A stretch of 64,000 nucleotides of DNA from Burkholderia sp. D-99. Its GTDB lineage: Bacteria > Pseudomonadota > Gammaproteobacteria > Burkholderiales > Burkholderiaceae. Within the stretch, counting starts at the first letter, position 1; every line of letters begins with the position of its first letter. Position numbers and translations under genes: made by a program. Location of the stretch: assembly GCF_011605345.1 (NCBI RefSeq), contig NZ_JAAOXM010000001.1:744001-808000 (forward strand). The letters are read 5' to 3'. The notes under the pieces are model-generated. The model worked only from the letters and a program-made list of their open reading frames with translations, was not told where the DNA came from and made no database searches. Positions 33,706 through 41,021 of this stretch are shown one piece after another.

Positions 33706-34485
33706 ATGTCCACAGCCACCGCCTGCGCCGCCGACGTAGCCATCACGCCCCGGCCGACGATTCCGCTTCGCGCGGTCACGCGCGCCGACGCCGCCAAACA
33801 TCCCGCCGCACGCTGCTCGGCGTGTGCGATGCGCTCGATGTGCCTGCCGCCGCAACTGACCGCCGCCGAATACGGCCGCCTCGACGCGATCATCTGCACG
33901 ACCCGGCAGGTGCGCCAGGGCGACGCGCTGTTCCGCACCGAAGATCCGTTCCAGAGCATCTATGCGGTGCGCGCGGGTTCTTTCAAGACGGTGTTGATGC
34001 ATCGCGACGGCCGCGAGCACGTGACGGGCTTCCAGATTGCCGGTGAAACGCTCGGGATGGACGGCATCGGCGGCGGCCAGCACTGCTGCGACGCGATCGC
34101 GCTCGAAGACAGCGTCGTGTGCATCATCCCGTTCGGCGCGCTCGAAGCGGCGTGCCGCGAGATCAAGCCGATGCAGCACTTCCTGTACCAGATGCTGAGC
34201 AGCGAGATCGTCCGCGAATCGAGCCAGATGCTGCTGCTCGGGACGATGTCGGCCGAGCAACGCGTCGCGCATTTCCTGCTGAACCTGTCGTCGCGCTTCG
34301 AGGCACGCGGCTATTCGGCGACGGAATTCAACCTGCGGATGACGCGCGAGGAAATCGGCTGCTATCTCGGGATGAAGCTCGAAACCGTCAGCCGGATGTT
34401 CTCGCGGTTCCATCGTGAAGCGCTGGTCGAAACGCGCGGCAAGCGCGTGCGCATCATCGACTCGCAAGCGCTCGCACGGGTCTGA
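33706..34485 (+). CDS. FNR/Anr-type oxygen-sensing transcriptional regulator
   Basis: 259 residues; GGAG lies 6-7 bases upstream of the start. Cluster ligands are C37-x2-C40-x5-C46 (RCSACAMRSMCLP) and C139 (SVVCIIPF). The spacing is the same as in E. coli FNR (C20, C23, C29, C122), so a [4Fe-4S] oxygen-sensing cluster is expected. The cyclic-nucleotide-type sensor fold follows (FQSIYAVRAGSFKTV, ETLGMDGIGG), then the dimer helix and a Crp-type helix-turn-helix near residues 213-235 (REEIGCYLGMKLETVSRMF). E-x2-S-R is the FNR box reading motif TTGAT. It is the probable regulator of the palindromes at 5443, 18382 and 35638. Confidence 0.93.
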   Translation: MSTATACAADVAITPRPTIPLRAVTRADAAKHPAARCSACAMRSMCLPPQLTAAEYGRLDAIICTTRQVRQGDALFRTEDPFQSIYAVRAGSFKTVLMHRDGREHVTGFQIAGETLGMDGIGGGQHCCDAIALEDSVVCIIPFGALEAACREIKPMQHFLYQMLSSEIVRESSQMLLLGTMSAEQRVAHFLLNLSSRFEARGYSATEFNLRMTREEIGCYLGMKLETVSRMFSRFHREALVETRGKRVRIIDSQALARV

Positions 34486-34533
34486 CGGGCCGGGGCGACG
34501 CCCGGCCGCCTGCGCGGCATCGCGTGCGATGCC

Positions 34534-34884
34534 TCATTGCACCGCGCCACCGGCCGCCGCGTCGCGCAACCCCACCCTTGCACCGCCCGCCTGGCTTGCG
34601 ATCAGCGCCTGTTCGGCCTGCATGAACGCGCGGCGCAGCGCGTCGTTCACGTCGTCCCCGACGCACGGCGGCAGCGGCCAGAGCGCCGTGTCGCGCATCA
34701 CGAGGTCGAGCCGCACGTCGTAGCGGCGTGCGCCATCGACGGCGCCATGCGCTTCGATGGCGAGGTGGCAGCCGCCGATCCGCGCGCGAAACCGTTCGAG
34801 CCGCACCAGCTGCGCGCCGGCCTCGGCTTCGATCGCGGCGGAACCCGCGAATCCGTGGCAGGCGATCTGCATGCCCACGCCCAT
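34534..34884 (-). CDS. HPF/RaiA-like ribosome-associated protein
   Basis: 116 residues from ATG 34884 (MGVGMQIACHGFAGS); AGGAG lies 7-8 bases upstream, so the longer frame to 34974 is not used. The layout follows the short ribosome-hibernation factor fold: a first strand MQIACHGF, a helix with VRLERFRARIGGCHLAIEAH, a strand YDVRLDLVM, and a closing helix DDVNDALRRAFMQAEQALIA. Similarity is moderate and the basic residues that touch rRNA are fewer than in E. coli HPF. Such proteins silence ribosomes in stress. It converges on the FNR gene and sits among genes that look oxygen-controlled. Confidence 0.65.
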   Translation of the reverse strand: MGVGMQIACHGFAGSAAIEAEAGAQLVRLERFRARIGGCHLAIEAHGAVDGARRYDVRLDLVMRDTALWPLPPCVGDDVNDALRRAFMQAEQALIASQAGGARVGLRDAAAGGAVQ

Positions 34885-35013
34885 GTCGTGTCTCCTGACG
34901 GGGCCGCCCGCTCGTCGACCGCCTTGCGTGCACCGCCCGCACTGAAAGGCGGTGGCGCGTGTTGCCCGCGGCACGGCGCGATTTCTTCGATCGCTGCCCG
35001 GCCGATAAGTCTG

Positions 35014-35035
35014 CCCGCGCCTTTGCTGGCGCGGG
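35014..35035 (-). terminator. Hairpin after the 79-residue gene
   Basis: CCCGCGCC-TTTGCT-GGCGCGGG is an 8-bp perfect stem 5 bases past the stop at 35041. There is no clean T tract, so termination may be partial. Confidence 0.45.
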
Positions 35036-35040
35036 ACCGT

Positions 35041-35280
35041 TCATACGTTGAAGGTCTGCGACGTCTTCATCTCGATCCACGTCATGCCGGCCCGCAGCCC
35101 TTCGATCATCGCCTCGCGTTCGGTCGGATACGCATGGCTGTGCTCGAACGTGTGGTGAAAACGCGCGGCACCGGTGCCATGCTCGACCGACACGCGGCAG
35201 CGGTATTCGCCCGATTCGCACGGGCGCGTCTCGACTTCGACGGACCAGTCGCGTTCGTGAATGTTGCCCTGCAGTGTCAT
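35041..35280 (-). CDS. Hypothetical 79-residue protein
   Basis: MTLQGNIHERDWSVEVETRP, then CESGEYRCRVSVEHGT, HHTFEHSHAYPTEREAMIEG and LRAGMTWIEMKTSQ. The sequence reads as a small alpha-beta protein of three strands and a helix with a histidine-rich centre. No signal peptide or membrane segment is seen. I do not recognise a named family with certainty. It is co-directional with the DUF1488 and DUF488 genes, 22 bp after DUF1488, so they form one likely transcript. GGAGGG precedes the start. Confidence 0.72.
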   Translation of the reverse strand: MTLQGNIHERDWSVEVETRPCESGEYRCRVSVEHGTGAARFHHTFEHSHAYPTEREAMIEGLRAGMTWIEMKTSQTFNV

Positions 35281-35302
35281 GCGCCCTCCTGCGGTATCCG
35301 TC

Positions 35303-35587
35303 TCAGAGCCGGAAGTGGCCGCTGTGCAGCAGCACCGGCCGGCCGCCGATTTCCTCGAGCATGCGTCGCGCCATCGCCTCGATCGCCGACCGGTGCGCTT
35401 CGAATGCAGCCAGCAGGTCGCGTTCGAGCAGCGACGGCGCGCCGAAGTGATCTTCCAGCGCCTCGGCCGTGACCGCGCACTGTACGCAACGCCCGTCGAC
35501 CAGCGCCGAAAACGCTACGACCAGGTCGCGTGCGCAATATTCGGGCGGTTCCGGCGGGAAGACAATCTGCATCTGTCCGTCTGTCAT
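35303..35587 (-). CDS. DUF1488-family protein
   Basis: 94 residues from the start at 35587 (MTDGQMQIVFPPEPPEYCAR), chosen to match the family's usual beginning. The DUF1488 pattern is visible: DLVVAFSALVDGRCVQCAVT, AEALEDHFGAPSLLERDLLA and ALEHIRS-like AFEAHRSAIEAMARRML. The protein is small and cytoplasmic, with no known function. An FNR-like palindrome lies about 50 bases upstream, and the next gene downstream is 22 bp away. I infer low-oxygen expression together with its neighbours. Confidence 0.78.
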   Translation of the reverse strand: MTDGQMQIVFPPEPPEYCARDLVVAFSALVDGRCVQCAVTAEALEDHFGAPSLLERDLLAAFEAHRSAIEAMARRMLEEIGGRPVLLHSGHFRL

Positions 35588-35637
35588 CGTCGTGATGGCT
35601 CCATGACAAGAGCATAGTGGCGCGCGCGCCTGCACGC

Positions 35638-35651
35638 TTGACCCACGTCAA
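35638..35651 (-). promoter_or_regulatory. FNR-box-like palindrome before the DUF1488 gene
   Basis: TTGACCCACGTCAA is a perfect TTGAC-N4-GTCAA palindrome, 8 of 10 defined bases of the FNR consensus. It lies about 50 bases upstream of the start at 35587. Confidence 0.4.
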
Positions 35652-35736
35652 CCGGTTCGCTGCGCCGCACGATGACGGCGCAACAGCGTGCCGGCGCGGC
35701 TGCGAGACGCCGCTCGAGTCCGCTTTCAGCGCGCTT

Positions 35737-36135
35737 TCAACCCGCGTCGGGCTCGATCGCCGCGCCGCGCTCCGCGAGCAGCTCGCGCAGCACGCTGCGG
35801 TGGCAGTGGCGTTCGTCGTCGCAATAGCAGCCGATCGAGAACGCGGTGGTCGCCGACAGCGCCGCCAGCAGGTCGAGCACCTTCGGCGCATCGCCATGCG
35901 CCATCTCCGCGCGGAAGTGACGCCGGAACGCGTTCCATTCGGCGTCCGTTTCGGCGGCCTGCGCCTGCGCGACGAGTTCGGGGCTCGGCGACAGCGTCGG
36001 CAGCCATACATCATAGTAGTTGCGCGACGCGAATTCCGCCTTCGGCACACCGCGCGGCGGCCGCCGCACCGTGCCGATCCGCAGGCCCTCGCCGGCCGCG
36101 CGCGGCGTGCCGAGCTGGATGATCCGGATGCCCAT
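35737..36135 (-). CDS. DUF488 family protein
   Basis: 132 residues from ATG 36135 (MGIRIIQLGTPRAAGEGLRI); GGAG lies 6 bases upstream. The family signature is intact: GTVRRPPRGVPKAEFASRNYYD, VWLPTLSPSPELVAQA, WNAFRRHFRAEM and the metal-style end motif IGCYCDDERHCHRSVLRELL. DUF488 proteins of this short YeaO-like class have no firm function; a nucleic-acid or metal-linked role has been proposed from structure. It is the first gene of the run DUF488, DUF1488, 79-residue gene, although 149 bp separate it from DUF1488, and the FNR-like site lies in that gap. Confidence 0.87.
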   Translation of the reverse strand: MGIRIIQLGTPRAAGEGLRIGTVRRPPRGVPKAEFASRNYYDVWLPTLSPSPELVAQAQAAETDAEWNAFRRHFRAEMAHGDAPKVLDLLAALSATTAFSIGCYCDDERHCHRSVLRELLAERGAAIEPDAG

Positions 36136-36230
36136 GTCGCTCCTTCCATGTTGCGTTCGATTCCGTGATCGTACCGCCGCGCCTGCGCCCGCGTCAGCCG
36201 GGTGGCGCACATTACGGCCGTACAAGAAAA

Positions 36231-36263
36231 AACCGGCTGCCCCCTCGCGGGAGACAGCCGGTT
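36231..36263 (-). terminator. Rho-independent terminator of tyrB
   Basis: AACCGGCTG (36231-36239) and CAGCCGGTT (36255-36263) form a 9-bp stem. On the minus strand TTTTTTC follows. It lies 36 bases after the tyrB stop codon. Confidence 0.85.
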
Positions 36264-36298
36264 CGGCCAACCGCGTTGCGCGCCGGGGCGCGCCGCGA

Positions 36299-37501
36299 TC
36301 AGACGCCGCTCTTCAACACCTTGCCGATTGCATCGGCGACGATGGCGACGTTCGAGTCGTTCAGGCCCGCGACGCACATCCGGCCCGAACGCAGGACGTA
36401 CACGCCGTGCACTTCGCGCAGCGCGTCGACCTGCGATTCCGTCAGGCCCGTGTACGTGAACATTCCGCGCTGCTTCACGTAGCGCGTCAGTGCCTCGCCG
36501 CTGACGTGATCGCGCAGGCCGTCATGGATCGACTGGCGCATCCGCGCGATGCGGCGGCACATCGCCGCCAGTTCCTCTTCCCACTGCTTGCGCAGCGCCG
36601 GCGTGCCGAGCACGGCGGCGACGACCTTCGCGCCGTAGGTTTGCGGGTTGCTGTAGTTCGAGCGCACCGCGCCGGCCAGCTGGCCGAGCACGCGGTCGGC
36701 CGCGGCGGCATCCTCGCAGACGACGCTCAGGCCGCCCACGCGCTCGCCGTACAGCGAGAAGTTCTTCGAGAACGAGTTCGCGACCAGCGCCGGCACGCCG
36801 CGGCGGGCCAGTTCGCGCACCGCGAATGCATCCGCGTCGAGGCCCGCGCCGAAGCCCTGGTAGGCCATGTCGACGAACGGCAGCAGCCCGCGCGCCTCGA
36901 TCACGTCGATCAGCTTCTCCCACTGACCTTCGTCGAGGTCGACACCGGTCGGGTTATGGCAGCACGCATGCAGCAGCACGATGCTGCGCGCCGGCAGCGC
37001 GTCGATCGCCGCGAGCATCGCGTCGAACTTCAGGCCGCCCGTCGCCTCGTCGTAGTACGGGTACGTGTTCACCGTGAAGCCGGCGCGCTCGAAGATGAAG
37101 CGGTGGTTTTCCCAGCTCGGATCGCTGAGCCATACCTGCGCATCCGGGAAATAGCGCTTCAGGAAATCGGCGCCGACCTTCAGTGCGCCGGAGCCGCCGA
37201 GCGTCTGCAGCGTCGCGATGCGGCCGGCCGCGCGGGCCGGATGATCGGCGCCGAACACGAGCGCCTGCACGGCGTCGCGATATGCGGGCAGGCCGACCAT
37301 CGGCAGGTACGGCTTCGCGCCGCTGTCGCGCTGCAGCGCGGTTTCGGCTTCGCGCACGGCGCCCATCACCGGAATCCGGCCTTCGGCATCGAAGTAGATG
37401 CCGATGCTCAGGTTGACCTTCTGGTCGCGCGGATCTTTCTGGAAGTTCTCGTTGAGCGTCAGGATCGGGTCGCCCGGGTACGCGTCGATGTGTTCGAACA
37501 T
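36299..37501 (-). CDS. tyrB: Aromatic amino-acid aminotransferase
   Basis: 400 residues from ATG 37501 (MFEHIDAYPGDPILTLNENF), the usual family start. It is a class I PLP aminotransferase of the AspC/TyrB type: Schiff-base lysine K246 in ANSFSKNFSLYGERVGG, D211 and Y214 in FVDMAYQGFGAGLD, N183-PTG in CCHNPTGVDL, and the C-terminal arginine in VLRSGRMCVAGLN. It converts tyrosine, phenylalanine and probably aspartate or their keto acids. Its neighbours, an AroP-type permease and a divergent Lrp regulator, support the aromatic assignment over plain aspartate aminotransferase. Confidence 0.92.
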   Translation of the reverse strand: MFEHIDAYPGDPILTLNENFQKDPRDQKVNLSIGIYFDAEGRIPVMGAVREAETALQRDSGAKPYLPMVGLPAYRDAVQALVFGADHPARAAGRIATLQTLGGSGALKVGADFLKRYFPDAQVWLSDPSWENHRFIFERAGFTVNTYPYYDEATGGLKFDAMLAAIDALPARSIVLLHACCHNPTGVDLDEGQWEKLIDVIEARGLLPFVDMAYQGFGAGLDADAFAVRELARRGVPALVANSFSKNFSLYGERVGGLSVVCEDAAAADRVLGQLAGAVRSNYSNPQTYGAKVVAAVLGTPALRKQWEEELAAMCRRIARMRQSIHDGLRDHVSGEALTRYVKQRGMFTYTGLTESQVDALREVHGVYVLRSGRMCVAGLNDSNVAIVADAIGKVLKSGV

Positions 37502-37547
37502 GGCTTGAGTCTGTCTCGTTTGGAAGAATGATCGGGGCCGGCCTGCG

Positions 37548-38933
37548 TCAGCGTGCGGATGCGCTGTCGTGCACCGCATAGCCTGCATTCTTCTGACGGA
37601 AGCGATACCCGACCGCGAGCACCGCGAGCCATACCGGGATCAGGTACACCGACAGGCGGAGATCCGGCGTCAGGTACATCACGACGAGAATGCCGGCCAT
37701 GAATGCCAGGCACAGGTAATTCGTGAAAGGATAGCCCAGACTGCGGAAGGAAGTCTCCTCCCCGGCCGCGCGCTTCGCCTGGCGGAACTTCAGGTGGATC
37801 AGGGTGATCATCGCCCAGTTGATGATCAGCGCCGACACGACGAGGCCCATCAGCACCTCGAACGCCTTGCCCGGCATGAAGTAGTTGACCAGCACGCACA
37901 CACCGGTCGCGAGCGCCGACGCGCCGAGCGCGGCGAGCGGAATGCCGCGCTTGTTCACCGAGCACAGCACCTTCGGCGCATTGCCCTGCCGCGCGAGGCC
38001 GAACAGCATCCGGCTGTTGCTGTACACGCCGCTGTTGTAGACCGACAGCGCGGCCGTCAGCACGACCACGTTGAGCACGTTGGCCACCATGTTGCTGCTC
38101 AGCGCGTGGAAGATCAGCACGAACGGGCTGCCGCCGGTGACGACCTTTTCCCACGGGTACAGCGACAGCAGGACCGCGAGCGCGCCGATGTAGAAAATCA
38201 GGATCCGGTAGATCACCTGGTTGGTTGCGCGCGGAATGCTGCGCTTCGGATCGTCGGCCTCGGCCGCGGTGATGCCGATCAGCTCCAGCCCGCCGAACGA
38301 GAACATGATGGCGGCCATCGACATCACGAGCCCCGACACGCCGTTCGGGAAGAAGCCGCCGTGCTGCCACAGGTTCCGGACACTCGCCTCCGGCCCCGCA
38401 TGGCCGCTCGCGAGCAGCCAGCCGCCGAAGCCGATCATCCCGACGATCGCGGCGACCTTGATGATCGAGAACCAGAATTCCGTCTCGCCGTACGACTTCA
38501 CGCTCGCCAGGTTGAGCAGGTTGATCGCGACGAAGAACACCAGCGCCGACACCCAGGTCGGCACGCCCGGCCACCAGTACTGCACGTAGATCCCGACGGC
38601 CGACAGCTCGGCCATGCTGACGAGGATGTACAGCACCCAGTAGTTCCAGCCCGACAGGAAGCCGGTGAAGTGGCCGACGTACTTGTTGGCGAAGTAGCTG
38701 AACGAGCCGGCGACAGGCTCGTCGACGACCATCTCGCCGAGCTGGCGCATGATGAAGAACGCGATGATGCCGGCCACCCCGTAGCCGAGCAGCACGGACG
38801 GGCCCGCCATCTTGATCGTCTGCGCGATGCCGAGGAACAGCCCCGTGCCGAGCGCGCCGCCGAGCGCAATCAGCTGGATGTGCCGGTTCTTCAGCCCGCG
38901 CTTCAGGCCGTCGCTCTCGTTTCCAGAAACCAT
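37548..38933 (-). CDS. aroP: Aromatic amino-acid permease (AroP/PheP type)
   Basis: 461 residues from ATG 38933 (MVSGNESDGLKRGLKNRHIQ); GGAGAA lies 6 bases upstream. About 12 membrane segments follow the APC/AAT pattern: LIALGGALGTGLFLGIAQTI, IMRQLGEMVVDEPVAGSFS, FLSGWNYWVLYILVSMAELS, FGGLELIGITAAEADDPKRS and LSVYNSGVYSNSRMLFGLAR. This matches AroP and PheP closely. It should import phenylalanine, tyrosine and tryptophan with protons. It is 46 bp upstream of tyrB in the same direction, so both form an operon for aromatic amino-acid uptake and transamination. Confidence 0.9.
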   Translation of the reverse strand: MVSGNESDGLKRGLKNRHIQLIALGGALGTGLFLGIAQTIKMAGPSVLLGYGVAGIIAFFIMRQLGEMVVDEPVAGSFSYFANKYVGHFTGFLSGWNYWVLYILVSMAELSAVGIYVQYWWPGVPTWVSALVFFVAINLLNLASVKSYGETEFWFSIIKVAAIVGMIGFGGWLLASGHAGPEASVRNLWQHGGFFPNGVSGLVMSMAAIMFSFGGLELIGITAAEADDPKRSIPRATNQVIYRILIFYIGALAVLLSLYPWEKVVTGGSPFVLIFHALSSNMVANVLNVVVLTAALSVYNSGVYSNSRMLFGLARQGNAPKVLCSVNKRGIPLAALGASALATGVCVLVNYFMPGKAFEVLMGLVVSALIINWAMITLIHLKFRQAKRAAGEETSFRSLGYPFTNYLCLAFMAGILVVMYLTPDLRLSVYLIPVWLAVLAVGYRFRQKNAGYAVHDSASAR

Positions 38934-39250
38934 GTCTTCTCCACTCTGTCCGCCTCCGCCTGAAGCGGTGCGGCGCGCCTCGGTGTGCCGGGCGCTGTTT
39001 TGCTGTGCCGGGGCCGTTCGTGGAGCCGCCGGGTTGGGGACTGCAATCTTCGCGTGGCGGCGCCCGATTCGCGTCGGCGTGCCCGCCAGACCGGCCGCCG
39101 ACTGCCGCCGCGCCCGCATTGCTGCGTTCGCACACGAAAATCCGGCGTCAGTTTAGCGTCGCGACGGCGAAATCGGGTTTCGTAACCCGTTCATGCAAAC
39201 CCTACATTATGAGATAAGATTGCATCCGGGAGACAGATGAGGAAATAAAA
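38934..39250. other. Divergent promoter region aroP / Lrp gene
   Basis: 317 bp between divergent starts. No convincing coding frame is seen. An AT-rich patch with CTACATTATGAGATAAGATT near 39201-39222 is the likely promoter and Lrp-binding part. Confidence 0.5.
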
Positions 39251-39724
39251 ATGCATGAACCGGTTCTGGATCGCCTCGATCGCCACTTGCTCGCGATCCT
39301 GCAGGAGAACGGCCGCGCGTCGAATCTCGATCTGGCGAAGGCCGTCGGCCTGTCGCCCGCGCAGACACTGCGCCGCCACCGGCGGCTGGAGGAGATCGGC
39401 GCGATCCGCCGCTACGAAACCCGGCTGTGCCCCGACACGCTCGGTTTTGGCGTCACCGCTTTCGTGCACGTGACGATGGAGCGCGGGCATATCCGCGACC
39501 TGTCGAAGTTCCAGAAACTCGTGTCGGATCTCGCGCAGATCCAGGAGTGTTTCTCGGTGACGGGCGATATCGACTACGTGTTGAAGGTCGTCGCGCGCGA
39601 CTTGAAGGGACTGTCCACGTTCCTGCTCGAAACGCTGATGCGAATTCCCGGCGTGAGCGGCGTGCATTCGAGCGTCTGCCTCGACGAGATCAAGTGCACG
39701 AGCGCGATGCCGGTGGAAAGCTGA
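39251..39724 (+). CDS. Lrp/AsnC-family transcriptional regulator
   Basis: 157 residues; GAGG lies about 9 bases upstream of the start. N-terminal helix-turn-helix at about residues 20-45 (LQENGRASNLDLAKAVGLSP, then QTLRRHRRLEEIGAI). A C-terminal AsnC/RAM ligand domain follows (TAFVHVTMERGHIRDLSKFQ, ECFSVTGDIDYVLKVVARDL, GVSGVHSSVCLDEIK). The G-D-x-D-Y motif of the effector site is present. Such proteins sense amino acids. Its position opposite aroP-tyrB suggests that it controls those genes in response to aromatic amino acids, as well as itself. Confidence 0.93.
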   Translation: MHEPVLDRLDRHLLAILQENGRASNLDLAKAVGLSPAQTLRRHRRLEEIGAIRRYETRLCPDTLGFGVTAFVHVTMERGHIRDLSKFQKLVSDLAQIQECFSVTGDIDYVLKVVARDLKGLSTFLLETLMRIPGVSGVHSSVCLDEIKCTSAMPVES

Positions 39725-39754
39725 AGCCGCGGGCCGCACGCCCGGCCGGCCCGT

Positions 39755-40666
39755 TCACCGCACCGCTTCAAACGCACTGATCAGCAACGCCCCCGACGCG
39801 ATCACCACGCACCCGGCCGCCCGTCGCGGCGTCAGCCGCTCGCCGAGATACACGCGTGCGATCAGCGCCGCGAACACCACGCTCGTTTCACGCAGCGCCG
39901 ACACCGGCCCCATCGGCGCGCGATCCATCGCCCAGATCACGATGCCGTACGCGAGCGCCGCGAACACGCCGCCGCACGCGGCCTTCGCCGTTTCGCCGAC
40001 ATCCTGAGTGAGCCGCAACGGCCCCGCACGCAGCCGGTAGTACGCGGCCATCATCGCGCCCGTCAGCACGAACATCCACGCGGTATAGCCGACCGTGTTG
40101 CCGCTTTCCCGCACGCCGATTCCATCGACCACGCTGTAGGCCGCGATCGACACGCCGGTCGCGAACGCCGTCGGCAGGACCTGCATCATCCGGTGCTTCG
40201 CGTCGCGTCCGCGCTCCAGGCCGATCGCCATGATGCCCGCGCAGATCAGCACGAGCCCGCCTTGCGCGCCGACATTCAGGTGCTCGCCCGCAAACGCCGC
40301 TGCGCCGAGCGTGACGAGCAGCGGCGCGGTGCCGCGCGCGACCGGATACGCGACGGTCAGGTCGCCGTGCTCGTACGCGCGCACCAGCAGCAGCGTATAG
40401 ACGACGTGGAGCACGGCCGATGCGATGACATAGAGCCAGCTCGCCGGCGTGATCGGCGCCGCGGCCGGCAGGAACAGCAACGCGAACAGCCCGATCGCGA
40501 TCTGCAGCACCGTGGCCGACCGCAGCCGGTCGCCGCTGCTGCGGACGAGCGCGTTCCATGACGCATGCAGGAACGCCGCGCACAGAACGGCAAACAGAAC
40601 GGGGATCGGCACGCTGAATACTCCCTGACGCGCGGCCACGCGAAATCGTCGCCGCAGGGCGTTCAT
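39755..40666 (-). CDS. DMT-family transporter (EamA domains)
   Basis: 303 residues with about ten membrane segments in two EamA halves. The first half has VLFAVLCAAFLHASWNALVR and LTVAYPVARGTAPLLVTLGA. The second has AYSVVDGIGVRESGNTVGYT, IVIWAMDRAPMGPVSALRET and ALIARVYLGERLTPRRAAG. It most resembles inner-membrane exporters of small metabolites. The exact start is uncertain; the first ATG (40666) gives an N-terminal basic tail and an in-frame start nearer LFAVLCAAF is possible. It converges with the Lrp gene, 30 bp apart, with no operon partner. Confidence 0.87.
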   Translation of the reverse strand: MNALRRRFRVAARQGVFSVPIPVLFAVLCAAFLHASWNALVRSSGDRLRSATVLQIAIGLFALLFLPAAAPITPASWLYVIASAVLHVVYTLLLVRAYEHGDLTVAYPVARGTAPLLVTLGAAAFAGEHLNVGAQGGLVLICAGIMAIGLERGRDAKHRMMQVLPTAFATGVSIAAYSVVDGIGVRESGNTVGYTAWMFVLTGAMMAAYYRLRAGPLRLTQDVGETAKAACGGVFAALAYGIVIWAMDRAPMGPVSALRETSVVFAALIARVYLGERLTPRRAAGCVVIASGALLISAFEAVR

Positions 40667-41021
40667 CGTATGAATACGTCATCCGATTGTCAAAAATGCA
40701 CTGCGCAGCACCCTGCGCAAACCGCGCAGCGGCGCCCGTTCGCCGGCCTCGCCCGCCCCGCGCGGCATCCGCGGCCGTGGCCCCGCGCGTCGCGGGATGT
40801 GACGCAAAGGTGGCAGGCGGTCCGCCCCTTTCCGTTCTCTTTCGACTCGCGTTCCGCCGTAATGAAATCGATACCGCAGCGCAATCGCCACGAAATGACT
40901 CCGTCCCCATATCTTCATACGGGACTGTTTCAATGCGCGTGCTCTCTCACGAGCCCCGCGCCGAACCGACACGGCGACGGGGCCGCTCTCCACCATCGAA
41001 GACCTTACCTGGAGTTTCCCG
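40667..41021. other. Gene-free divergent region before the AcpA gene
   Basis: 355 bp. No convincing frame is seen. It must hold promoters for the EamA transporter and the phosphatase. CCTGGAG at 41010-41016 is the ribosome site for ATG 41022. Confidence 0.5.
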
